Shown: piece after piece, positions 28,028 to 38,100 of the stretch | Layout: every line of letters begins with the position of its first letter | Numbering within the stretch: position 1 is the first letter of the stretch | From: CALFVT01 sp039989855 | GTDB taxonomy: Bacteria > Pseudomonadota > Alphaproteobacteria > Caulobacterales > Maricaulaceae | Direction: 5' to 3' | Assembly (NCBI GenBank): GCA_039989855.1 | Contig: JBDXGZ010000023.1 | Location: 248,001-312,000 of the forward strand | Length of the DNA: 64,000 nucleotides | The notes under the pieces: generated by a model | The model's database searches: none | The model's input: only the letters and a program-made list of their open reading frames with translations | Told to the model about the DNA's origin: nothing | Position numbers and translations under genes: made by a program

Positions 28028-29647
28028 CTATTGTGCGGACTTTGATCCGCGGGGTTTAAGGGGTTCGATTTTTCCACAAAGGAACCAAATGGCAGCGATA
28101 GCTGTTAGAGCCAAGATAGCGCCGAGAATGAAGACTGACGTATAATTCGCGCCTTTTGTCATAATCGGAACGAGTAAAGTCAGAGCGAAAGCTGTTAACT
28201 TCGCCGCCATGCCGGCAAATCCAGATAGACTGCCAACGGCTTTACGGCCCAGAAAATCACTTGGTAACGTTTGCACATTACCAATAGCTGTTTGGAACCC
28301 AAACAGAATGATAAACATCAAACTAACAGATAATGTCGCAGCGACAGTCTTTGCATGATCAATAGCTTCGAAAGACCCAAGCGCTGTCAACGTTTCAGGT
28401 GTTATCGCCGCAGCCAATTTTACATCATTTGACATAGCTTCAACCAGCTTTGGATCTGACAACATAGAAGTCACATTAGGGTCTGCCATTATAGCTGCTG
28501 CATCAAGTCCAGCAAGTTGCTTAACAATATCAGCGTTTTCCATTGTCATTTTCACGGTTTCGTTTGACAACATTGTTTTCACATGTGTGTCCTGAAACAG
28601 TGTTGTGATTGAAGCATCAACACCAAAGACAGCTAAAACACCTGCATCGCCAGTAATAGACATAGCCAATAAAGACGGCAGCATAATCAGACAGCCAAGT
28701 GTAATAACGAACTTACGTGTTTTATCGACATTCCATCCTGAAGATAGGCGGTTTTGCGCCAAGAGACCACCAAACCAAGCGCCAAACATAGCACCTACAA
28801 ATGGAACCCAACCTGAAGCCACGAGATCTTTTACGTTATATCCATGGACCTCAAACAAATAGGTTGGAATCCAGACAATGAACAACCACCAGATAGGGTC
28901 GATCGCAGCTGATGCGACAATTACACCCCAGCTTTGCTTACGGGATAAAAGTTCGCCCGTGCTTGGGTCATATTCATCTGCAACGCCATCTCCGTCTACA
29001 TCTTCTGAGATTTGGCCACTCAAAATATATTGACGCTCGTCTTCAGATAACCAAGAGTGAGCCTTTGGCGGAGCTTTGACAATGACAAGCCAAGGAATTA
29101 GCCAAAGTAGACCCAAGACACCAATCAGGATGAAAACCATCTTCCAATCCATATAAATAGAAAGGTAACCGATTAGCGGGATGGCAATGATACCACCAAT
29201 AGCAGCGCCAGAGTTAAATATACCCTGCGCGAAAGCGCGTTCTTTCGTTGGGAACCATTCAGCATTCGCCTTAGCCGCACCCGGCCAATTACCCGCTTCA
29301 GCAACACCGAGTAAAGCTCGGAAAATACTCAAGGTCCAAACACCTTTAGCAAACGCATGTAAGGCCGTTGCAACAGACCAAATACCAATAGACAGAGCGA
29401 AACCAATACGTGTTCCAACCCAGTCAAATATCTTACCGAAAATAGCCTGACCAAAGGCATAAGCAAAAATAAAGACAGAAGAGATAATAGCTAATATCGC
29501 CTTATGCCCATCTGCATCCATGTCTGGAAACATGTCTGGCGCCATTTGAGCGGGCCACAGAACTGTAATAGCCTGACGATCAATATAATTAATTACCGTC
29601 GCAAGTGCGACAAGGCCAACAACGACCCACCTTAAATTACCCTTCAT
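28028..29647 (-). CDS. MFS transporter, ExuT-like (anion:cation symporter family), with a large insertion
   Basis: Twelve hydrophobic segments and the conserved stretch AEAGNWPGAAKANAEWFP...KERAFAQGIFNSGAAIG place it in the hexuronate/ACS group of the major facilitator superfamily. Its likely job is to import the unsaturated alginate monomer or DEH; this is inferred from the operon. At 539 residues it is about 100 longer than relatives. The central loop carries an Asp-rich element (DVDGDGVADEYDPSTG, near residue 215), and a hydrophilic insertion of about 90 residues (roughly 345-435, with TLFQDTHVKTMLSNETVKM and ADPNVTSMLSDPKLVEAM) splits the second half. GAGGG precedes the ATG. It is followed by the reductase gene. 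Confidence 0.9.
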   Translation of the reverse strand: MKGNLRWVVVGLVALATVINYIDRQAITVLWPAQMAPDMFPDMDADGHKAILAIISSVFIFAYAFGQAIFGKIFDWVGTRIGFALSIGIWSVATALHAFAKGVWTLSIFRALLGVAEAGNWPGAAKANAEWFPTKERAFAQGIFNSGAAIGGIIAIPLIGYLSIYMDWKMVFILIGVLGLLWLIPWLVIVKAPPKAHSWLSEDERQYILSGQISEDVDGDGVADEYDPSTGELLSRKQSWGVIVASAAIDPIWWLFIVWIPTYLFEVHGYNVKDLVASGWVPFVGAMFGAWFGGLLAQNRLSSGWNVDKTRKFVITLGCLIMLPSLLAMSITGDAGVLAVFGVDASITTLFQDTHVKTMLSNETVKMTMENADIVKQLAGLDAAAIMADPNVTSMLSDPKLVEAMSNDVKLAAAITPETLTALGSFEAIDHAKTVAATLSVSLMFIILFGFQTAIGNVQTLPSDFLGRKAVGSLSGFAGMAAKLTAFALTLLVPIMTKGANYTSVFILGAILALTAIAAIWFLCGKIEPLKPRGSKSAQ

Positions 29648-29700
29648 GAGAATTTCCCTCTTTATTATTTTTTATACAATCCTCACGGATCAGTGAAAGT

Positions 29701-29723
29701 GAAGCGACTACCTGAGTCGCTTC
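29701..29723 (-). other. Intercistronic hairpin between the PL17 lyase and transporter genes
   Basis: GAAGCGACT (29701-29709) pairs perfectly with AGTCGCTTC (29715-29723) around a 5-base loop in the 96-base gap. A second small stem AGTGC/GCACT (29733-29745) overlaps the lyase stop codon. No T run follows on the minus strand, so an RNA-processing or stabilising role is more likely than termination. Confidence 0.55.
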
Positions 29724-29743
29724 ATAATGGACAGTGCTTTGCA

Positions 29744-31930
29744 CTACTTATTTCCTTCTAAATGAAGGTCGGAATGGAACAATTTATAGGCCCCCGTCCA
29801 GCTAATCGTTTCGCCGTTAACGTCAACACTATGCGTTCCAGATGGATTACTTTCACCGCCAAGACCTAAGCCAACAACATTGCCGTCTTTTGTCTCGATT
29901 AAGATATATTCAGCCGCGCCGCCTTCAAAATGTGAAACCGATTTTACGCGGCTATGACTGCCAATCGTATATTCAACGGTTGGGTTATAATCGCCGTGCG
30001 GTTCGATAACAGAGGCAATTCCCACCCCATTATTTGTTTTAGCGCGAAGCATAAAACCAGGTTCATTTTTAAGATTGAAATTTGGATCATTGGCTCCAAT
30101 TTGCGTGAAGACAACTTTGGTTCCCGCCGGAACGGAAGAGGACACAGAATAGAACTTTCTGTCCAACAACCATGTCACTTGAGACAGGCCGTCAACAGGC
30201 TCTGCTTCAGCGACCTTCCACAAATATTGATAGCCATTTTTAGTCCCAAGCGGCGCACGCCCCAATGGATCAGCTGCGACCTCGAAATTCGTCTCAATCA
30301 AGTGACCATTATAGTGGAACGGTAGATCATAACTATGGGTGTTGTCCGAATGGGCTTCCACCAGATCAACAATCACAGGACCAGAAAAAGCCGCGTCTTC
30401 AATAATCGCAACGGTTCGCCCAATTCTGACATCATCATAAGCGGTTGAAATTTCCGCCGAGGTTAACTTCACATCCCCCTCATTGACGAATGTACCAAGA
30501 GTGGGCGCGTGCTGATTACCAATTTCAACATCACCGCCGAAATGACTCGTCTCGTCGACGACCAAAGCATTATGAGCAACAGTCTGTTTTGCGTATTTAT
30601 TATTTTCTGCGAGGTAATGCCCGCCAAATTTTGCTTCCACATTCAAGAAGCGCGCTGCGCCGTAATCCCGTAGAATTTCATGACCTGCATCATAAACAAG
30701 CAGGCCCATTTTATCGAAATGTCCGTGCCCTAACCCTTGCGAGGTGTTCTTTGCCACAGCCGCCAAACCATTGGGGTCGGCTGAGGCCCGCAAAATATCT
30801 AGCGCTCCGTCAGTTCCTTGCTCACCATCACCTAAGCGCATGGATTTATAGTCAAAGGGTGTGGCTTTTCCGGCGGCCAAGTCTTGCGAAAGCTTACGGC
30901 TTTCAGGGGTTAAAACAAATGTGTTTTGCTCCTGCGCGATAGACAAAAGTCCCGTATCTCCCGTCAGCTCATAGGCAATGGCAACGCCGTGCAAAAGTTC
31001 ATTCGTCCGAATGCCTTTTTCTTTAATAGCGTCATTGATCGGGAAAAATAGACCACCGTAATTTTGCTGAATGAGGCTATAGGTCGCCTTCTTCAAAATC
31101 CCGTCACGCTTTTCAAAGATTTTACGTTCTGGGTTATTTTTCTCAACGGCCTGCGCAAAGATCACAAAAGGCTTCAAAGCGAAACGCTGGTAATACGGAC
31201 CTTCATTGTAATATCCATCTGGCGAGAAGAGTACATCCATTTGTTTGAGGAAACCTGCCTCACCTGATTTATCCAAACCTAACAAGGCCTGCTCGACATA
31301 TTCATCATCGCCAATGGCGTAGCCAGTTAGCCCGACCGCCGCCGTTGCCCATGTTCCGTGATTATGAACTTTATTGAACGTCTCAGGCGCACCGACAGAG
31401 AGAAAATCTGCCATATTGCGTAGTAAGTCCGTTTCAATTTTGCTTCGCTGTTCAGACGTGAGTGTTTCTTTTATCGCGCCATAACTCGGAGCTGTATGAA
31501 GCAGAAACATGCTCTCATTTAAGTTCTGCCAAAACATGCGGCCCGGTGACTGCTCTTTCTTCGCGGGGTGTATTCCCCAGCTCGGGTAGACGTCAGCATA
31601 GGCGAGCATCATTTTGCCCGCGAACTCCGCATATTTTGTCTCACCCGTTAACTGATAAAGCTGACCCGCATCATACATGAGGGTGAAATTCGCCTTATGG
31701 GTTTCATGGGTATAGCCGCCGCCTGGATCTTTAGGGACGGGAATGTTAAGCTCCCTATTCATAGCCGCGTTAAGGCTTGCTTTAGCGGCGTTCAAAGTTT
31801 GGTCAAAGCCAACGCTAGAACTCGCACCTGCATTCACAGTTTTGTTTCCGGTGACCGGGCTTTCGGCGCTACATGCGGTTAAAGCTCCCGCAAGCGCCGC
31901 AGCTGTGATATATGGAATAAAGTGTTTCAT
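29744..31930 (-). CDS. Oligoalginate lyase, PL17 family lipoprotein
   Basis: The 728-residue protein has a lipoprotein signal with lipobox LTAC (Cys20). An alpha/alpha-barrel alginate lyase domain follows, with the catalytic Asn190-His191 in KVHNHGTWATA and tyrosines 246/247 in NEGPYYQRF, then a heparinase II/III-like beta-sheet domain (GLGHGHFDKMGLLVYDAG). PL17 enzymes act from chain ends on oligoalginate and release unsaturated monomer that becomes DEH. The lipid anchor suggests periplasmic or outer-membrane location. It lies 5 bases after the PL6 gene, so the endo- and exo-acting enzymes are made from one message. Confidence 0.94.
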   Translation of the reverse strand: MKHFIPYITAAALAGALTACSAESPVTGNKTVNAGASSSVGFDQTLNAAKASLNAAMNRELNIPVPKDPGGGYTHETHKANFTLMYDAGQLYQLTGETKYAEFAGKMMLAYADVYPSWGIHPAKKEQSPGRMFWQNLNESMFLLHTAPSYGAIKETLTSEQRSKIETDLLRNMADFLSVGAPETFNKVHNHGTWATAAVGLTGYAIGDDEYVEQALLGLDKSGEAGFLKQMDVLFSPDGYYNEGPYYQRFALKPFVIFAQAVEKNNPERKIFEKRDGILKKATYSLIQQNYGGLFFPINDAIKEKGIRTNELLHGVAIAYELTGDTGLLSIAQEQNTFVLTPESRKLSQDLAAGKATPFDYKSMRLGDGEQGTDGALDILRASADPNGLAAVAKNTSQGLGHGHFDKMGLLVYDAGHEILRDYGAARFLNVEAKFGGHYLAENNKYAKQTVAHNALVVDETSHFGGDVEIGNQHAPTLGTFVNEGDVKLTSAEISTAYDDVRIGRTVAIIEDAAFSGPVIVDLVEAHSDNTHSYDLPFHYNGHLIETNFEVAADPLGRAPLGTKNGYQYLWKVAEAEPVDGLSQVTWLLDRKFYSVSSSVPAGTKVVFTQIGANDPNFNLKNEPGFMLRAKTNNGVGIASVIEPHGDYNPTVEYTIGSHSRVKSVSHFEGGAAEYILIETKDGNVVGLGLGGESNPSGTHSVDVNGETISWTGAYKLFHSDLHLEGNK

Positions 31931-31935
31931 GCTAC

Positions 31936-34185
31936 CTACAACCCTTGATTATCTTCGATGATGGCTGTATTTTCTAGGCCGCTGTTAAGCTCGAACACCC
32001 TCGGAGCCTCAGTGTTCGTAAACTTATTAGCCGTAATCCACGTCTTAGGCTCACCGACAGTGTGGTTAACCAAGAACGGCGCATTATTAGTGAACACATT
32101 GTCTGTGATATTGGTGACCTGAACGCCATGAATATAGAGTGAGGATTTAGACTTATTACGTGAACCGTTTCCGACATTATCAATCGTCGAACCTGTCAAT
32201 GTGAAGTGCGGGCCAAAGGTACTCTCGTCACGTCCGCCGCGGTAATAATCGACAATATCGCCTTGGATGTTTTTAAATTTCGAGTCAGTAATTGTGAGAT
32301 ATTCCGCATTATAAATACCGAAATCATCATCTTCTTTATCTAGACCTAAAACCGCACCGGTCACATCTTCAAAGCTTGAATTTTGAATGAGGATATTATC
32401 CGCAAAAGTTCCCTTTGCCACCTTCACTACATTGAAGGTATGGTTCACATCAAGGTCAACAAATTGACTGTCGATGATTTCGAGGCGGTAATTTTGCAGC
32501 ATCGAATAAGGGCTTGTACGGATGACGGAGTTACCAGAATAATCAGGACTATCTTCACCAGACACGGTTAGGTTTTTTAACTGCAAGCTGCCGCCGTCGA
32601 GGATTTCAAACATGGCAGAACGCTCAAAAGTCAGCTTCACATCACCTGCGCCCTCAAAGGTCAAAGGTTTATCAAGCTTTAGAAATTTACGGACAACATA
32701 ATGTCCCGCCGTGAGAGATATAACGTCGCCCGCTTCGGCTGTTTTAATAGCATTTAGCAATGCACTTTCACCCGGTTCAACCGTATGCGTCTTGCCCGAT
32801 CCAAAAGGAATATTCGGATCAATTTTAGGATACCAAGGCGCACCGACCTCATCCTTTTGCGTCACTTTAAGATCACGAGAGACGCCTATGGACACGTCAC
32901 CCGTCGGATAAAGCAATCCATTATCAGCCCGTGCAAATGACAGATCTTGAACCTTAAATCCAGAATCTATGGCATCAGGCGCAGCAACATTTACCACATT
33001 GTCCTGGAAATTTATGCCCGACATATCGTCATAAATCGTGAACACGTCGCGACCATCGCTGTGATAAAGTAGGTTGCTAGCAAATTGACTGTCTTCAGGA
33101 ACCGCACTCCGTTCCGCATCACTCCCAGCCCCCAATTGAACATTATCGCTGTTAATGATCGTGTTTTTTTCAATTACCGCATCTTTAACTTGGTGATAGC
33201 GGTTGATAGGCGAGTTTGGTACGCCGTTCATAACGACAAAAGCACCGCCAAAGCGCGTCCCTTTCAACCCCTCCATATAGTTATTTCTAATAGTCTGCCC
33301 GCCGTTAATCACGCGAATGCCGCCCGTATGATCAGCGTCATTACCAAAGAAAACATTGCCCTCAATCAGCGTGTTATTGCCGTGACGCATGGTCAGCGTG
33401 CCGCGTGATTGGTAGAACGTATTATGACGGAACGTATTCCTCCCTGACTTACTAGAGATGATTTCAAGTTCGCCGTCTGCACGGTCAAAGTAATTATTCT
33501 CAACTGTTGTAAAGCTGTTTTTAAGGGAATGATGGCTTGTTCCAACACGCAACGTTTCGCCGCCGTTAGACCCTAAAATAGGCCTTGGGCCAAAATAATT
33601 ATGATCGATTTGGTGATAGTTCTCGCGACTTGCGTCCGTGTTCAGACGCACTGCCATTGTCACGCCTTTATTACGCTTTCCAATAAGGTTGTTATGATCA
33701 AAGCGGTTGTTCTTACCGTACATCATCACCCAAAAATCAGCCTCTTGGCGTTCAGGTTGATTAAAATTATCAATCACGACCTCTGTGACGCGGGAATTAT
33801 TGGCAAGATCACTTTTACTTGTGCGAAAGCTGATGACTTCTTGTGTTGGCGTATGGCCATCTTTGAAAACAAGACCTGACACTTCGAGGTAGTCACCCGA
33901 TAGGCGCAAATTAGATTGGCCCGACAAAATGACCTCTCCCTTGGTTTCGGCGGTCAAGGTAATAGGATTGTCTTTTTCACCTTGGCCCGTAAATACGACC
34001 TCAAAGTCGTCCCACGTCCCATTGGCTAAGGTGATAACATCACCCGGCTTTGCGGCTGCAACCGCCTCGCGAAACTGTGCCTGATCTGAAACAATATTTC
34101 CAGGAGCTTCAGACTCACACCCCAAAATAAGAAAGGCTAAAGGCGCAGCCATTAGAGCAGATTTAAATGGAGTTCTCTTCGTCAT
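31936..34185 (-). CDS. Alginate lyase, PL6 family lipoprotein (poly-mannuronate lyase/chondroitinase B fold)
   Basis: I start at the ATG at 34185, with GAGG about 9 bases upstream; a GTG at 34194 is also in frame. The lipobox is LILGC (Cys23). The right-handed parallel beta-helix contains the PL6 catalytic pair Lys246 (EIISSKSGRN) and Arg267 (LTMRHGNN), 21 residues apart as in characterised PL6 alginate lyases; acidic residues in GELEII probably bind calcium. The C-terminal 300 residues form a second beta-helix, as in two-domain PL6 enzymes. It depolymerises alginate and feeds the PL17 enzyme encoded 5 bases downstream. Chondroitin or dermatan specificity cannot be formally excluded. Confidence 0.93.
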   Translation of the reverse strand: MTKRTPFKSALMAAPLAFLILGCESEAPGNIVSDQAQFREAVAAAKPGDVITLANGTWDDFEVVFTGQGEKDNPITLTAETKGEVILSGQSNLRLSGDYLEVSGLVFKDGHTPTQEVISFRTSKSDLANNSRVTEVVIDNFNQPERQEADFWVMMYGKNNRFDHNNLIGKRNKGVTMAVRLNTDASRENYHQIDHNYFGPRPILGSNGGETLRVGTSHHSLKNSFTTVENNYFDRADGELEIISSKSGRNTFRHNTFYQSRGTLTMRHGNNTLIEGNVFFGNDADHTGGIRVINGGQTIRNNYMEGLKGTRFGGAFVVMNGVPNSPINRYHQVKDAVIEKNTIINSDNVQLGAGSDAERSAVPEDSQFASNLLYHSDGRDVFTIYDDMSGINFQDNVVNVAAPDAIDSGFKVQDLSFARADNGLLYPTGDVSIGVSRDLKVTQKDEVGAPWYPKIDPNIPFGSGKTHTVEPGESALLNAIKTAEAGDVISLTAGHYVVRKFLKLDKPLTFEGAGDVKLTFERSAMFEILDGGSLQLKNLTVSGEDSPDYSGNSVIRTSPYSMLQNYRLEIIDSQFVDLDVNHTFNVVKVAKGTFADNILIQNSSFEDVTGAVLGLDKEDDDFGIYNAEYLTITDSKFKNIQGDIVDYYRGGRDESTFGPHFTLTGSTIDNVGNGSRNKSKSSLYIHGVQVTNITDNVFTNNAPFLVNHTVGEPKTWITANKFTNTEAPRVFELNSGLENTAIIEDNQGL

Positions 34186-34278
34186 CCTGTACACGCCTCG
34201 CTTAACAAAATCGCACCTAACACCAGTTTTATATAACCATGTTAGGTGGGAATATGTTTAAAATAGGCTGATTTGTCA

Positions 34279-34312
34279 ACCAATATATAATACCAATTTA
34301 AATCATTGGTAT
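34279..34312. promoter_or_regulatory. Candidate operator of the PL6 operon
   Basis: The inverted repeat ATACCAAT (34290-34297) / ATTGGTAT (34305-34312) has a 7-base spacer, and an extra ACCAAT lies at 34280-34285. It sits between the lyase operon start and the regulator stop. The half-site matches the ATTGGT/ACCAAT pattern ahead of the receptor gene and the regulator gene, and resembles FadR/PdhR-type operators. Confidence 0.6.
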
Positions 34313-34319
34313 AGATTGA

Positions 34320-35066
34320 TTAGGTGAGCTGCTTGGTGAGCAAGAAACGTGAGCGACTCTCAGATGCCTTACGCTTGACCTCTTGATAAGCCTCTTCCTC
34401 AGAGGCCTGTAAAAGAGCTTCAATCATACGTGTAAAATGAGCCCGCATCGCAAGTCGTGCCGCAGAAGAATCACGATTTTTCAATGCATCAAGAATAGCC
34501 TGATGCTCATCCTCGCGGTGCGACGAGTCTTTATCGCATACATTCTTATAAACCTTTTGTAGTTGCGCCGCTTCCGTCCGCATTTTCCACATAGAATCTA
34601 TAACAAACATAATAGCATGATTATTTGTCGACTTGGCTATTGCATTGTGAAAGGCAGCATCCGCATCATCAGGCGACATATCGCTCGCCCTCTTACCCGA
34701 CATAATTTCAATATAGCCTTCAAGTTCAGCTATAGCCTCATCCGTTATAATCGGCGCAGCAAGAGCGGCTGATTCGGCCTCAAACAAGGCCCGCGCCTCA
34801 GTCAGCTCAAAGGGCCCAACCTTCGGAAACCCGTTAATAGCACTACTTTTACCGTCTAAGACGTACGCTCCAGACCCAACCTTAATCTCTAAACGCCCTT
34901 GAGCTTGCAAGGCAATCTCTGCCTCACGCACAGCCACACGGCTCACCCCAAATTTCTCAGCCAAATCGCGTTCGCCGGGCAACCGACTCCCTGGAGGAAA
35001 GACATTTGAGTCTATAAGCTCCAATATTTTATTCGCGACTGTATGATATAATCTCTTTTCACCCAT
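34320..35066 (-). CDS. FadR-type GntR transcriptional regulator of the alginate locus
   Basis: The 248-residue protein has an N-terminal winged helix (ANKILELIDSNVFPPGSRLPGERDLAEKFGVSRVAVREAEIALQ) and an all-helical FCD ligand domain with the metal/ligand histidines in DADAAFHNAIAKST, SSHREDEHQAIL and AMRAHFTRM. FadR-type regulators of uronate pathways usually repress and release DNA on binding a pathway intermediate; KDG is a plausible effector, by inference. An ATTGGTAT half-site lies 5 bases before the ATG with no visible ribosome site, which suggests autoregulation. It sits between the receptor gene and the lyase operon. Confidence 0.92.
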   Translation of the reverse strand: MGEKRLYHTVANKILELIDSNVFPPGSRLPGERDLAEKFGVSRVAVREAEIALQAQGRLEIKVGSGAYVLDGKSSAINGFPKVGPFELTEARALFEAESAALAAPIITDEAIAELEGYIEIMSGKRASDMSPDDADAAFHNAIAKSTNNHAIMFVIDSMWKMRTEAAQLQKVYKNVCDKDSSHREDEHQAILDALKNRDSSAARLAMRAHFTRMIEALLQASEEEAYQEVKRKASESRSRFLLTKQLT

Positions 35067-35071
35067 TTAAC

Positions 35072-35112
35072 ATACCAATTACTATTGCTTAATCCCTATT
35101 GCCTTTACCAAT
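35072..35112. promoter_or_regulatory. Candidate autoregulatory sites of the FadR-type regulator
   Basis: ATACCAATT (35072-35080) and TTACCAATTG (35105-35114) lie directly upstream of the regulator gene and share the half-site of the other candidate operators in this locus. Confidence 0.45.
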
Positions 35113-35115
35113 TGT

Positions 35116-35158
35116 AAAAAAAAACGGCGCAACTTTCAAGTAAGAAAGCTACGCCGTT
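35116..35158 (-). terminator. Rho-independent terminator of the alginate receptor gene
   Basis: The stem AACGGCG (35123-35129) / CGCCGTT (35152-35158), extended inside by CTTTC/GAAAG, is followed on the minus strand by a run of nine T. It lies 29 bases after the receptor stop and separates the receptor from the regulator gene. Confidence 0.88.
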
Positions 35159-35186
35159 AAAAAACTAATTTATTGCAGTGTTTAAC

Positions 35187-38100
35187 TTAGAACTTTGCCG
35201 TAATACCCGCGAAATAACGTGGGCCAAAGACATTAATCTCAGCAAAACTATCAGGCGTTGGATTAAATTGCTCACGCGCTGTATTCAAAAGGTTCGTACC
35301 TTCAAGCGAAAGCTTGATATTGTCGTTCACTTTGTATGAAATACGTGCATCAGCAACAAAAGCCGCATCAATGAAACGCAAGTTAAGCGGTGTACCAACA
35401 AATTGCTGGAAGAATGAACTCCGGTACTTACCAATACCTGTAAATGTCGCCTTGCCAACATTCCAGTAAACTTGACCATTAGCAGTATGTCTTGACAAAC
35501 CTACAAGGTTAGCAGGCGGAATAAAGCCCTCACGAATACCGGAAATCGAACCATCTTCAGCAAACGTAATAGCCTCACCAAGACGCCCATCTTCGAATTC
35601 AAAATTAGAGTCAGCATAGTTATAGCTCACTTTAAATCCTGTTCCGCTTAAAAGTCCGGGTAGATATGTAAAAGCGTGAGCCGCATTAACTTCAACACCA
35701 AATATTGTGTTAGTATCATCAGATGTAGTCAAAACAGGAACGACTACATTAAAGCTTTCACCATTTGCCTCAAATGTCTCAGTCTGCAACGAGTTTTGGA
35801 ACCCACCTGTAAACACCTTGTAGTACGCCCCAACGGAAAGGATAGAATCCTCATCTGGATACCATTCAGCCGCAAGATCATAATTCCATGATGTAAATGG
35901 TGCAAGATTTGGGTTACCGTTAGCAACGACACTTCCGATGAAGTCAGCGACTGAGAAGTCTACATTCCCATCATCATCATTATTAACAACATTGAAAGTC
36001 CGACCACTGCCTAAATCAGATGGGTCTGGACGTGATAAGGCTCTAAATACCCCCCCACGAACAAGGACATCATCTCTAACTTCTGCGACAAGGTTGAAGC
36101 TCGGCAAAAACTCAGAGTAACTAAAATCATCAACGACAGAAACAAGGTCATCCGTATTCAAACTTTCGCCTAAGCCAATAACATTACCATCAGCATCAAG
36201 TTCAAGCGTCAATTCCTCACGAAAACTACGTGATGTCAAATCAGTATCGATATAACGCACACCTAGATTACCACGAATTGGCAAGCCATCAAACTCAGTG
36301 TCAAAATCAAACTGACCATAAATCGCAACTGTTTCCTCTGTCACATCGACAGACTGCACAAGTTCCGCACCACCAGCGTCAGAGGCCGAAGGCACAGAAA
36401 GCTCACGACCAAGAAGCGTCTCACCTAAACATAGAGCATCAAATGTCAGGAAGGTATTCCCCGTACCCGCATCAATGACGTTTCCATCACTATCAATGTT
36501 AGTAAATAAATTACCATTAACCTCACCGTTTAAGAAGCCTGGATCCGGAAACGACGTATTTGCACAAGCTGCCGCAGCAAGAGGGCCAATATTAGCTGTA
36601 GAGCCAAAATCTTCAACAGCAACGCCCCCAATTTCGGTTACAAATTCCGCGAGGTCCGCAGCCCCATCATCAAACTCAAATTCATTCCGTACGCGAGGAA
36701 GCTGATCATAGGTTTGCTCGGAGTATCTTGCGCCAGCCTTGAACGATTTTATGAAGCCGTTATCAACACTATATTCCGCATCGCCTTTTATGGCCCAGAT
36801 TTGATGGTTACGGAATTGATTAAGGTCTTCACGAACTTCTGGATTATCATTCACGAAGAGCGACGGATCATTAACGTCGAAATCAAGCAACGTAAATTGA
36901 TGCGCGTCCGACCCGTTTTGCAACACTTGAACACCTACAAGCTCGGCTTGAGATGCAACGCGTGCTGATATTTGGTTTTCTTGGCGTGATGTATCGGAAT
37001 AAGACCCATCAACAAAAAGCCTAAGCTTATCAGTAGCTTGATAGTCAATGCTACCGCCAAAACCAATATATTCTTCTAGACGCTCTGAAAACTGGCTAAT
37101 TGCCTGAACATCGCCACTTGTTGTCGCTGTACGAAGAGATCCATCTGATGTGGTTGTTAGATCAAACCCGGGAATCGGCAAGGTTTGCCCTGTTATAGCT
37201 TCTTCAATATCGTTGGTATCAATAACAAGATCACTTCTAAACTCAGTAAATACGCGATCAGAATATTGCCCATCAATGTTAATATCAAGCCTGTCATTCG
37301 GACGCCATTGAGCCGCACCAAAGATGGCATCCCGATTATCGTCGGTAATGTTTTGACGGAAACTACGGCTAGACGTCGTCAAAACGATCGGCTCACCCAA
37401 CCCAATCGGCTGTCCCGTTAACGGGTTGATTGTTTGCGCTGACTGCCGCTGATTACTATTGAAGAAATTATCGACCTGGTCTTGCAAAGACGTTGCAGAG
37501 TTAGGATCAAGTGTAAGAACATCTGTCTCACCATCATCACATGACGCACCGTCCAGAGACGACACCCGACACGCATCAAATGTTGAACTTGAACGAGCTT
37601 CTTGCTCTGAATTCGCGCGTCGTTGAATTTGACCACCGACTGAAAGACCAAATTCACCTAAAGTATTGCTTTCCCACTGATCGACATAACTACCTGTTAG
37701 ACGGTAACCAACAGTTCGCTCTGGATCTTCAAGTCTAATATTATCAGGCTGTATATTCCCTTTTGCCTGCAACTGAATGCGGCGCTTACCATATTCCAGC
37801 GGCTTAAGTGTTGATAGTGAAATTTGACCAGCAACGCCGCCTTCAATCAACTCAGCAGACTGAGTTTTGTGAACCGCAAGTTTATTAAAGAGCTCGGATG
37901 GAAACTGACCGAAGTTAACTGATCTGTCACCAGAACCATTTGTCGCTTCGCGTCCGTTAATGACTGTCGAACCAAGGAACGGCCCTAGACCCCGAATAGA
38001 AACCTCTGTTGCACCGCTACCTTCACGTTGCGAACCAACCGACGTGATTGTCTCAAGCGCTTCAGCAATAGAAAGCCCCGGAAGCTCACCAATTTCGTCA

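Noticed and set aside
25329..34185. Reading the cluster as a pectin or hexuronate pathway
   Set aside because: The PL6 and PL17 enzymes carry alginate-lyase catalytic residues, and uronate isomerase or mannonate/altronate genes are absent.
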